Below are positions 1 through 5,511 of a stretch of 5,591 nt of DNA, piece by piece. Source of the stretch: Paracoccaceae bacterium (lineage in GTDB: Bacteria > Pseudomonadota > Alphaproteobacteria > Rhodobacterales > Rhodobacteraceae); the NCBI GenBank assembly GCA_007128995.1, contig SKWJ01000148.1:1-5591 (forward strand), read 5' to 3'. Numbering within the stretch: position 1 is the first letter of the stretch; every line of letters begins with the position of its first letter. The notes below the pieces were generated by a model, which was not told the origin of the DNA, made no database searches, and saw only the letters and a list, made by a program, of their open reading frames with translations. Made by a program: the position numbers and the translations under genes.

Positions 1-554
1 ACTTGCAGATAACCGGCACCATCTGACCCGACGCCCGGCGCCGACAGGTCTGGCAGCGCCATGCCATTCAAACTCATGTTCGACAGGCTCACAGTGCCAG
101 GGTTATCCCCGCCCTCAGAGCGCGTGCGAATGAACAGCGACGCAGTGCCGCCCAGATCGACATCCATGCGCGACGAAGTCACAGAACTGGTGCCATCATC
201 CACCGAGAGGGACAGAATCCCACTCAGGAAACTGAACACAAAGCTTGTGGCTGTCCCGTTACCCCAGTCAAACTGCCCCGCATTCGGGCCCGCGTTCCCG
301 TCTGTGATATCGCGAGCGTCAACCTCCCACTCCGCAGAGCCTGCCCGATCACCACCACGCATTTCCCCAATCGCGAATTCGCACTTCTGATTACCGGAGC
401 CTCGACCATTGCCCACAGCACAAAGCGCGTTGAAAGCACCGTCCCCACCGGAAAAAGATGTCGCTGTCAGCGCGAGTGTCGGCGTTGCCAGCCCCACGCC
501 GAAGGCAAAGGCCGTCGCCGTAGCAAGTAGCGTCGAATACGTTCTGAAAGCCAT
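1..554 (-). CDS. Secreted protein, choice-of-anchor W-like, N-terminal 184 residues (runs off the left edge)
   Basis: An open frame on the minus strand begins at ATG 554-552 and stays open to the window edge, giving 184 complete codons. A clear Shine-Dalgarno AGGAG (complement of 560-564) lies 5 bases before the ATG. Residues 1 to about 28-31 form a signal peptide: a short basic start (MAFR), a hydrophobic Ala/Leu/Phe core and a likely cleavage site after TLA (28) or LTA (31). The mature part is rich in Gly, Ser, Thr and Asp and is predicted to be beta-rich. It has two cysteines (45 and 58) that could form a disulfide. Segments such as AEWEVDARD, FDWGNGTATSFVFSF and VSLSNMSLNG resemble, from memory, the choice-of-anchor W family of roseobacter extracellular proteins, which usually end in a VPLPA- or PEP-CTERM-type sorting tail. 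That tail would lie outside the window. Secretion is well supported; the family name is tentative and no function is known. Confidence 0.75.
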   Translation of the reverse strand, partial: MAFRTYSTLLATATAFAFGVGLATPTLALTATSFSGGDGAFNALCAVGNGRGSGNQKCEFAIGEMRGGDRAGSAEWEVDARDITDGNAGPNAGQFDWGNGTATSFVFSFLSGILSLSVDDGTSSVTSSRMDVDLGGTASLFIRTRSEGGDNPGTVSLSNMSLNGMALPDLSAPGVGSDGAGYLQ

Positions 555-636
555 GATCACTCCTGTTTACCGTTATCAAACCTTGTTTCACCGTGGCGTG
601 CATTGTTGCACCACACAGCAATGAAAAACCCTAGAC

Positions 637-658
637 TTTGGATCGCCCCTTTGGATCG
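637..658. repeat. Tandem 9-bp direct repeat upstream of the secreted-protein gene
   Basis: TTTGGATCG occurs at 637-645 and again at 650-658, separated by CCCC, so the period is 13 bases. On the minus strand it reads CGATCCAAA-GGGG-CGATCCAAA, about 85-105 bases upstream of the ATG at 554. The location fits a binding site for an activator that recognises direct repeats. The regulator is unknown and chance is possible for a repeat this short. Confidence 0.4.
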
Positions 659-763
659 ATATCCACCACGCTAGGCATACCGGTCCTATCTGTAAAATAA
701 ACAGGGCATCAATCTCAGGCCGTGGCGGCGGTTTGGCGGAATGCAATCCATCTCGCAAAGCCA

Positions 764-775
764 AGTTTGCAAACT
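764..775. repeat. Perfect 12-bp palindrome AGTTTGCAAACT
   Basis: The sequence AGTTTGCAAACT is its own reverse complement. It is centred 26 bases from an imperfect palindrome (735-750 region, GGAATGCAATCC, 10 of 12 positions symmetric) that also has a TGCA core. It could be an operator for a dimeric regulator of the gene starting at 554, about 210 bases away, but no family was recognised and the site may have no function. Confidence 0.3.
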
Positions 776-949
776 GGTCATACCGCCATGCAGCTGCGGG
801 CCAAGTCCCCATGCCAATACGGTCGCCTGCATATGCCAGAGCATGTACCCTCGTGCACGACACGAAGATTAGATGGGCGCGATGCAGGCCTGTCACCTCC
901 GGCGTGTCACACCAAGACGATCACGACATCAATTCGGCTATGGGTAAAT

Positions 950-1026
950 TGGCGCGCCCGAAAGGATTCGAACCTCTGACCCCCAGATTCGTAGTCTGGT
1001 GCTCTATCCAGCTGAGCTACGGGCGC
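950..1026 (-). tRNA. tRNA-Arg, anticodon ACG
   Basis: The reverse complement folds into a complete 77-base cloverleaf. The acceptor arm GCGCCCG (1026-1020) pairs with CGGGCGC (960-954), followed by discriminator G and an encoded CCA (952-950). The D arm contains AGCTCAGCTGGATAGAGC. The anticodon arm has stem CCAGA/TCTGG around the loop CTACGAA, giving anticodon ACG. The T arm has the conserved loop TTCGAAT. A34 is expected to be edited to inosine so that CGU, CGC and CGA codons are read; this follows from bacterial tRNA-Arg(ACG) biology, not from the sequence. The gene has its own promoter upstream and is not obviously co-transcribed with the kinase operon, although both lie on the same strand 77 bases apart. 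Confidence 0.97.
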
Positions 1027-1035
1027 GTTGGGGGC

Positions 1036-1064
1036 GACATACCGTCCTGATCCGGGCAATGCAA
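1036..1064 (-). promoter_or_regulatory. Putative sigma-70-type promoter of tRNA-Arg
   Basis: On the minus strand TTGCAT (1064-1059) and TATGTC (1041-1036) are separated by exactly 17 bases. The -10 ends 9 bases before the first base of the mature tRNA at 1026, which suits a very short 5' leader for RNase P to remove. The -35 matches TTGACA at four of six positions and the -10 is weak at its 3' half, so this is a reasonable but unproven promoter. Confidence 0.5.
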
Positions 1065-1103
1065 GGGGGGTTTGGGCGGCATTTCAAAATTGTCGTGAAA
1101 AAC

Positions 1104-2501
1104 TCAGCTGCCATCTGGAAGCCAGATCCGGAATTCCGTCCCGTCCTGATCACTGCGCACAAGCTCCAGCCGGCCTCCATGGCCGCGCACAAGCTCTGCA
1201 GAGATTGCAAGGCCCAGGCCCACACCACCTTTGCGCGCGCCGCCCTGAAATGCCTCGAAAAGATGCTCGCGCGCCTTCGCGGGCAGCCCGGGCCCTGTGT
1301 CGCCGATCCGGATGGCCACGCCCGAGCGGCTTTCATGAAGACATGGTTTCGCAAGGATCTCGATAACGCCCGGCTGATCGCTGGCCTCCAGCGCCTGACG
1401 CGCATTGCGCACCAGATTGTGCAGAACCCGGAACAATTGCTCACCATCTGCCTTGATTGTCAGATCGCCCGGCAACTCTTTCAGGAAGGTAATCTTCGCA
1501 TAATCCCCCAGCGCCAGCTTTTCGCTTTCGATGACATCTTCCACCAGCGCAGAGAGTCGCAATCGTGTAAGCTTCGGGGGCGGTTCTTCCGCCTTGCCGA
1601 ATGCAAGAGTTGATTCGCAGAGATTTATCGCGCGCGACAGCGACCCGACCAGCTTCGGCGCTGCGCGCTTCACGCTTGGGTCCTTGCTCATCTCCATCCG
1701 GTCAGCAAGCATCGAAGCCGTTGCCAGCATGTTACGCAGATCATGGCTGATCCGCGCGACAGAGCCGCCAAGCTGCGCCAGCCTGTCCTTCTGACGCAAC
1801 AACCCGGTCAGATCAGTCTGCATCTGGTTGAGCGCAGTTTCGGCTTCCCGTATCTCAAGTATCCGCGACTGTGGTGTTATGATCCGGTTCACATCTTCCG
1901 GGGCCTTGGCATAGTCGGACATGGACTTGATCACTCGCTGCATCGGCGCCACCACAAAGGCACGAATGGACAGATACAGAAGCAGCGCTGTAATTCCTGA
2001 GATCAACAACGACAACAACAGGATCCGCTGACCATAGTCCCAGAGTTCGCTTTGCAGGTTGGAGGTATCGAGTGTGATCTCGATAAGCAGGCCTCCCTGT
2101 CTGACCGGATCCCCGATCACCCGGATAATTCGCGGCTCTGACCTGCGCATCTCTCCAAGGGCGTTGCGCATTAACTGAAAGGCAGTGGCGCTGCGCAGGT
2201 CGTAAGTCGCATCTATCTGGCCGGGCAAAGGCGATGACAGAATCAGTTCGCGCACTTCATCACGGCGTAGAACGACATTGAAGACACCCGCATTTTCAAG
2301 AAGTTCCCCGGCAAGCTCGCCCGCGATCGACCCGTCCGATGCCAGCAAGGCCAAGGAGGCAATCTGTGCGCGCTCAAGTCGGGCCAGCAGGTAATCCTCG
2401 CGAAACCGCGCCACAGATGGCACAAATATCAACACCTCCGCCAGCATCACGAAGATGACCACAAGCCAGAGAAACCGTGCCGACAAACTGTTCACGACCA
2501 T
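1104..2501 (-). CDS. Membrane-bound sensor histidine kinase with HAMP domain
   Basis: This 465-residue protein is a two-component sensor kinase. It has a first membrane helix at about 9-31, an extracytoplasmic region at about 32-158 with no recognised sensor fold, a second helix at about 159-178, and a HAMP linker at about 179-232. A HisKA domain follows with the phospho-acceptor His253 in ISHDLRNML, then an ATP-binding domain. The ATP-binding motifs are visible: N box HNLVRNA (361-367), G1 box GDTGPGLP (400-407), F box LFEAF (414-418) and G2 box GGVGLGLAI (425-433). Asp254 and Asn257 fit the H-[E/D]-x-x-[N/T] pattern linked to phosphatase activity in HisKA kinases, so it may act both ways. 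It ends the operon and starts 21 bases after the oxidoreductase stop. No response regulator is in the window. The start is uncertain: the only Shine-Dalgarno (AAGG, complement of 2503-2506) is 1 base from this ATG but 7 bases from an in-frame GTG at 2495, which would give 463 residues. Confidence 0.93.
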   Translation of the reverse strand: MVVNSLSARFLWLVVIFVMLAEVLIFVPSVARFREDYLLARLERAQIASLALLASDGSIAGELAGELLENAGVFNVVLRRDEVRELILSSPLPGQIDATYDLRSATAFQLMRNALGEMRRSEPRIIRVIGDPVRQGGLLIEITLDTSNLQSELWDYGQRILLLSLLISGITALLLYLSIRAFVVAPMQRVIKSMSDYAKAPEDVNRIITPQSRILEIREAETALNQMQTDLTGLLRQKDRLAQLGGSVARISHDLRNMLATASMLADRMEMSKDPSVKRAAPKLVGSLSRAINLCESTLAFGKAEEPPPKLTRLRLSALVEDVIESEKLALGDYAKITFLKELPGDLTIKADGEQLFRVLHNLVRNARQALEASDQPGVIEILAKPCLHESRSGVAIRIGDTGPGLPAKAREHLFEAFQGGARKGGVGLGLAISAELVRGHGGRLELVRSDQDGTEFRIWLPDGS

Positions 2502-2502
2502 G

Positions 2503-2506
2503 CCTT
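2503..2506 (-). promoter_or_regulatory. Ribosome binding site that bears on the kinase start
   Basis: AAGG on the minus strand is the only purine-rich ribosome-binding element between the oxidoreductase stop (2523) and the kinase. It is too close to the ATG at 2501 (1 base) and well placed for the GTG at 2495 (7 bases). This favours the GTG, although coupling from the upstream gene could make either start usable. Confidence 0.5.
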
Positions 2507-2522
2507 ACCCAAACCGACGCGG

Positions 2523-3917
2523 TCAGGGCAGCCATTTTTGAACCGCCCGGACTACCTGCCTCACGGTGAGGTTATCAAAGAGTTTAGGTGAGAAATAGGC
2601 CCCAGCGGCGCGTTTGCCGATTTCCGCCAATGTTGGATAGGGAATCACCGTGCCTGCAATCGCGCCGAGTTTCAAACGATTGGCCATTGCCAGTGCATAG
2701 GGCGCGATCAATTCGCCTGCCTGCGCTCCGACGATTGTCACACCGACCGGCCGCCCCTTGACCACCATCAGCTTGCAGAAGCCCTCATCCCGGCCTTCGG
2801 CCAGAGCGCGATCAATCTGTGAATACTCCACCCGGCAGACTGTAAGCCCGGCGCCGTATTCCTTGCGTGCGGCACCTTCAGTCAGGCCGATCTGCGCAAG
2901 TTCAGGGTCAGTATAGGTGACATGCGGGATATGATCCGTGCGTGCCTTGGCAGGAAGACCAAACAGCATGGAGCGGATAATCACTCCGGCATGATACCCC
3001 GCCAGATGGGTGAACTGACCCTGTCCCGCCACATCACCGATCGCGTGTACCCGGCGGTTGCTGCTGCGCAGTCGCGCGTCGACGCGGATGCCGGACCGGT
3101 CATCCCGGATCCCGGCCTTGTCAAGTTCCAGCCGCTGGGTGTTTGGTGCGCGTCCAACTGCAACAAGCAGATGCGTGCCGGTAAAGATCGTTCCGCCCTT
3201 GACCTGAACCTCAATGGCCCCTGCCCGCCCTGCCACTTTCTCGACCTGGGCATCTTCAATGACCTCGATCCCTTCCGAGCGCAACGCAGACAGCACCAGC
3301 GCAGCGGCGTCGGGATCATCCCGCCCGAGGGCCTTTGCCCCCTCGATCACTGTCACGCGCGCGCCCAGCCTGCGATGTGCCTGCGCCATTTCCAGCCCGA
3401 TCGGCCCGGCGCCGATGATCAGCAAGTGACCCGGGCACTCCTTTTGCTGAAACAGGGTTTCATTGGTCATGTAAGGCACGGACTCGAGCCCCGGGATCGG
3501 TGGGACAAAGGCTGTCGACCCAGTGGCGACGACAAATCGGCGCGCAGAAATCGTTGTGCCGTCCACTTCGACAGTATCTGGCCCGGTAAACCGTGCGAAA
3601 CCCTGAATGACCTGTACGCCAAGACCTTCAAACCGTTCAACCGAATCATGCGGCGCGATCCGGGCAATCGTGGAAGCGACGTGCTCCATCGCGCGTGTGA
3701 AATCGGCGGGAACAGGGGCCGTCCCCCGTGCCTTAACGGTTTTGGCCTGCGCCAGCAGAGCTTTCGACGGCACACAGCCATAGTTCAGGCAGTCGCCCCC
3801 CATCTTGTGCCCTTCGATCAGTACCACCCGCGCGCCCATCTGCACTGCCCCCGAAGCGACCGACAGCCCACCGGAACCGCCCCCGATCACGCAGATATCT
3901 GTCTTGATTCGAGTCAT
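2523..3917 (-). CDS. FAD-dependent pyridine nucleotide-disulfide oxidoreductase (Lpd/MerA superfamily), substrate unknown
   Basis: This 464-residue protein has the full class I flavin disulfide reductase layout. The FAD-binding GGGSGG is at 12-17, the redox disulfide at Cys43/Cys48 (GGDCLNYGCVPSK), and the ATGS motif at 131-134. The NAD(P)-binding GAGPIGLEMA is at 169-178, with Glu192 at the end of the next strand suggesting NADH preference. The second FAD motif IGDVAG is at 293-298, and the dimerisation domain runs from about 330. The usual HPTxxE near the C-terminus is YPTLAE (427-432), so the catalytic His of lipoamide dehydrogenase is Tyr. There is no heavy-metal-binding N-terminal domain and no C-terminal cysteine pair, so it is not a typical mercuric reductase. 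The ATG at 3917 is preferred over upstream in-frame positions because AAGGA (3931-3927) lies 9 bases before it and the FAD motif follows directly. The ATG overlaps the stop of the TVP38 gene (ATGA), implying coupled translation. It is probably a cytoplasmic NAD(P)H-dependent reductase. Confidence 0.93.
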   Translation of the reverse strand: MTRIKTDICVIGGGSGGLSVASGAVQMGARVVLIEGHKMGGDCLNYGCVPSKALLAQAKTVKARGTAPVPADFTRAMEHVASTIARIAPHDSVERFEGLGVQVIQGFARFTGPDTVEVDGTTISARRFVVATGSTAFVPPIPGLESVPYMTNETLFQQKECPGHLLIIGAGPIGLEMAQAHRRLGARVTVIEGAKALGRDDPDAAALVLSALRSEGIEVIEDAQVEKVAGRAGAIEVQVKGGTIFTGTHLLVAVGRAPNTQRLELDKAGIRDDRSGIRVDARLRSSNRRVHAIGDVAGQGQFTHLAGYHAGVIIRSMLFGLPAKARTDHIPHVTYTDPELAQIGLTEGAARKEYGAGLTVCRVEYSQIDRALAEGRDEGFCKLMVVKGRPVGVTIVGAQAGELIAPYALAMANRLKLGAIAGTVIPYPTLAEIGKRAAGAYFSPKLFDNLTVRQVVRAVQKWLP

Positions 3918-4645
3918 AAGGCGGTTTCCTTCTTGCGGAATTTTCGAAGAAGCACAGGCAACAACGACAAGGCTGCAAGGCCAAGAAGCGGGCCAAGGAT
4001 GTGCGGCTCGAAGATGATACCCAGATCGGGGACTTCGTCGCGCGCGAATACCTCGCCCAATCCGGCCCCTACCCATGTGTAAATCACGCCTCCGGGCATG
4101 ATGCCCAGAAATGTGCTTGCCGCAAAGGTCGACATCCGCACCCCGATCAGCGCCGGGATCACATTCATCACAAAAAATGGCAAAACCGGCATCAGTCGCA
4201 ATGAAAAAAGCACTGGAAATTCGTTTTCCCTGATGGCCACAGTCAGGCGCTTGACGCGCCCGTCACTGGCATCGATCTTCGCGGCCATCGACCGCCCCAA
4301 TCCGGCGCGAACGGCAAGGAAGATAAGGATTGCCCCTATTGTTGCGCCAAACACATTGAACAACGCCCCGGGGAACAGGCCGAACAGAAAGCCTCCGGTC
4401 AGCGTTGCAGCAGTCGCACCGGGCAATGAAAAGGCGACAATCGCGATATAGGCGAAGACAAAGGCTGTTGCTGTCAGAAGGTAATGGCTGTCACGAAACG
4501 CAAGGAGCGTCGCGCGGTTGTCGCGCAATGCCTCGAATGAGAGGTAATCGCGCAAGATGAACGCTCCCGCGATCGCAACGATCGCGACGCCAATCAGCGG
4601 CAGTCTCGTGCGCCACATAGACGGGCTGGATGTCGTTAGTTTCAC
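3914..4645 (-). CDS. TVP38/TMEM64 family (VTT/SNARE-associated domain) inner-membrane protein
   Basis: This 243-residue hydrophobic protein belongs to the TVP38/TMEM64 branch of the DedA/VTT superfamily. Evidence includes the LPGATAATLTGGFLFG segment (74-89), the Gly-rich helix that follows (about 100-117), the RLMPVLPFFVMNVIPAL signature (150-166) and GIMPGGVIYTWVGAGLG (181-197). A first membrane helix spans about 15-32, further hydrophobic segments lie between 55 and 200, and a last helix at about 213-234 ends in a basic tail (RKFRKK). The two Pro-rich re-entrant segments are typical of the family, members of which have been linked to lipid scrambling or membrane homeostasis; the role here is not known. 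The start is GTG (4645-4643), supported by AAAGGA 9 bases upstream; the next ATG (residue 10) has no ribosome binding site. It is the first gene of the operon and overlaps the oxidoreductase by 4 bases. Confidence 0.92.
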   Translation of the reverse strand: MKLTTSSPSMWRTRLPLIGVAIVAIAGAFILRDYLSFEALRDNRATLLAFRDSHYLLTATAFVFAYIAIVAFSLPGATAATLTGGFLFGLFPGALFNVFGATIGAILIFLAVRAGLGRSMAAKIDASDGRVKRLTVAIRENEFPVLFSLRLMPVLPFFVMNVIPALIGVRMSTFAASTFLGIMPGGVIYTWVGAGLGEVFARDEVPDLGIIFEPHILGPLLGLAALSLLPVLLRKFRKKETAL

Positions 4646-4654
4646 AGGAATACG

Positions 4655-4660
4655 TCCTTT
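4655..4660 (-). promoter_or_regulatory. Ribosome binding site fixing the GTG start of the TVP38 gene
   Basis: AAAGGA on the minus strand lies 9 bases before GTG 4645-4643. No comparable element precedes the in-frame ATG nine codons later, so the GTG start is preferred. Confidence 0.65.
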
Positions 4661-4824
4661 GATTATTGATTGCCCATTCCTCTACGGACATTGTCGGAAG
4701 TTGTTTCGTTTTTTCTGCCCCCATCACGCGCGCTTGATCATTCCGCTTCACATCAAATAGGACGAATTGTAACAGTTTCGGCTCACCTTCACTGCAAGGG
4801 TAACGGATTCGCGGGTTTTCAGAA

Positions 4825-4853
4825 TTGACTTGCGCAGACATGGCCTGTAAGCG
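4825..4853 (+). promoter_or_regulatory. Putative promoter of the rpmH-rnpA-yidD cluster
   Basis: TTGACT at 4825-4830 matches the sigma-70 -35 consensus at five of six positions. The -10 is less clear; the segment TGTAAGCG (4846-4853) offers hexamers at spacings of 15-17 bases. Transcription would begin near 4860, leaving a leader of about 65 bases before rpmH. The 279-base gap 4646-4924 must also contain the divergent promoter of the TVP38 operon. For that one I could not fix a convincing pair: TACAAT is present on the minus strand near 4766-4771 but the nearest -35-like TTGCAG is 20 bases away. Confidence 0.5.
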
Positions 4854-4924
4854 ACGGGCTTGTCAAAGACCTGGGTGGACAGCGCGCAAAGCAGCGGCAC
4901 CGCCCGAATACAAGGAACGGAGCG

Positions 4925-5059
4925 ATGAAACGCACCTATCAGCCCAGTAATCTGGTTCGCAAGCGCCGTCACGGGTTCCGTGCGCGCATGGCCACAAAAG
5001 CTGGCCGCAAAATCCTGAATGCGCGCCGCCGTATGGGCCGCAAAAACCTGTCGGCTTAA
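4925..5059 (+). CDS. rpmH: 50S ribosomal protein L34
   Basis: This 44-codon gene encodes [18 protein letters not shown] followed by an Arg/Lys/Gly/Ala-rich remainder ending in GRKNLSA. That is the full-length L34 sequence pattern, including the near-universal MKRTYQPS start and the [18 protein letters not shown] core. L34 is a small basic rRNA-binding protein of the large ribosomal subunit. The Shine-Dalgarno AAGGA (4912-4916) is 8 bases before the ATG. It is first in the conserved cluster with rnpA and yidD, with rnpA beginning a few to 38 bases after its stop depending on which start is used. Confidence 0.99.
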   Translation: MKRTYQPSNLVRKRRHGFRARMATKAGRKILNARRRMGRKNLSA

Positions 5060-5097
5060 GTCAGATGGCCTGCGCCAGCGGGCCAGCGCTATACGTC

Positions 5098-5511
5098 ATG
5101 GCACCGCCGGGCACTGACACAGCTGGTCCGTCAGGTGTTGCTGGCCGACAGGCGGACCCGTTGTCACGTCCGTCGTTTGAAACGTTGAAAAAGCGCGCTG
5201 ATTTTCTGCGCGCTGCGCGCGCACGCCGTATTGCCTGTCCTGCCTTCTTGCTGCAGGCGCGCGCCCAGTCACCCGTGACGACCATGCGTGTCGGGTACAC
5301 CTGCTCAAAGAAGCTCGGCAATGCCGTGCAGCGCAACCGCGCCAAACGGCGTTTGCGGGCTGTTGCCCGCACTATCTTGCCCGCGTATGGGCGCATGGGC
5401 TGGGACTATGTTCTGGTAGGGCGGCCTGACTTCACGGTCAGCCGCAATTTCGAGGCGATGTGCGATGACCTCAGGCAGGCGCTGAAGGCATTGCATCGGG
5501 ACGCAGAATGA
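5098..5511 (+). CDS. rnpA: Ribonuclease P protein component
   Basis: This is the protein subunit of RNase P, which binds the catalytic RNA and helps remove 5' leaders from pre-tRNAs such as the tRNA-Arg in this window. From ATG 5098 it is 137 residues. The N-terminal LKKRADFLRAARARR (30-44), the central VGYTCSKKLGNAVQRN (65-80) and the RNR signature RNRAKRRLR (79-87) are all present, followed by the conserved GWDYVLVGRP (101-110). The frame is also open from an ATG at 5065, which would add 11 residues (148 in all) and start 5 bases after the rpmH stop. Neither start has a good Shine-Dalgarno. I prefer 5098 because related proteins, from memory, begin with M-x-P-P and have a similar length. 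The stop overlaps the yidD start by ATGA. Confidence 0.95.
   Translation: MAPPGTDTAGPSGVAGRQADPLSRPSFETLKKRADFLRAARARRIACPAFLLQARAQSPVTTMRVGYTCSKKLGNAVQRNRAKRRLRAVARTILPAYGRMGWDYVLVGRPDFTVSRNFEAMCDDLRQALKALHRDAE

Larger units (their letters stand above)
555..949. other. Gene-poor intergenic region between the secreted-protein gene and tRNA-Arg
   Basis: No convincing gene is seen in these 395 bases. The open frames present lack Shine-Dalgarno sequences, run into the tRNA or the neighbouring gene, and encode Cys/His/Trp-rich peptides typical of chance frames. The part next to 555 must hold the promoter and leader of the minus-strand secreted-protein gene, but no good -35/-10 pair could be fixed. 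Visible structures are the tandem repeat at 637-658, a perfect 12-bp palindrome at 764-775, a 10-bp palindrome at 851-860, and an imperfect dyad at 564-578 just upstream of the secreted-protein start. No strong hairpin followed by a T-run was found downstream of the tRNA. Confidence 0.6.

Noticed and set aside
588..896. Minus-strand 102-codon frame in the gene-poor region
   Set aside because: It shows no ribosome binding site I could support, has an unusual Cys/Trp/His-rich composition, and would run through the likely upstream control region of the secreted-protein gene.
899..912. Possible hairpin (GGTGT/ACGCC on the minus strand) downstream of the tRNA, considered as a terminator
   Set aside because: The stem is only about 5 bp with a G-T pair, and no T-run follows it on the minus strand.
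555..949. Possible integration site of a mobile element at the 3' end of tRNA-Arg
   Set aside because: No integrase gene and no second copy of the tRNA 3' end was seen in the window.
733..1050. Plus-strand 105-codon frame
   Set aside because: It runs through the whole tRNA-Arg gene on the opposite strand, and no ribosome binding site or domain supports it.
1004..1447. Minus-strand 147-codon frame overlapping the kinase C-terminus
   Set aside because: It is an alternative-frame shadow of the ATP-binding domain and also overlaps the tRNA.
2922..4082. Long plus-strand open frame of 386 codons opposite the oxidoreductase gene
   Set aside because: It is antisense to a complete, motif-rich enzyme gene. 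Its product is Cys/His/Pro/Arg-rich with no recognisable domain, and the frame is explained by the high GC content and codon bias of the real gene.
4766..4797. MerR-type promoter with a 20-base spacer (TTGCAG to TACAAT, minus strand) for the TVP38 operon
   Set aside because: The spacer lacks the dyad symmetry expected of MerR-family operators, and the -35 match is weak.
4491..4841. Minus-strand 116-codon frame crossing the intergenic region into the TVP38 gene
   Set aside because: It overlaps the TVP38 coding region by about 155 bases in another frame and runs through the rpmH promoter region. It shows no recognisable domain, so I treat it as a chance frame.
5193..5222. GCGCGC repeats forming a potential hairpin within rnpA
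   Set aside because: They fall inside the coding sequence for the conserved KKRADFLRAARAR segment and are explained by Arg/Ala codons in a GC-rich gene.
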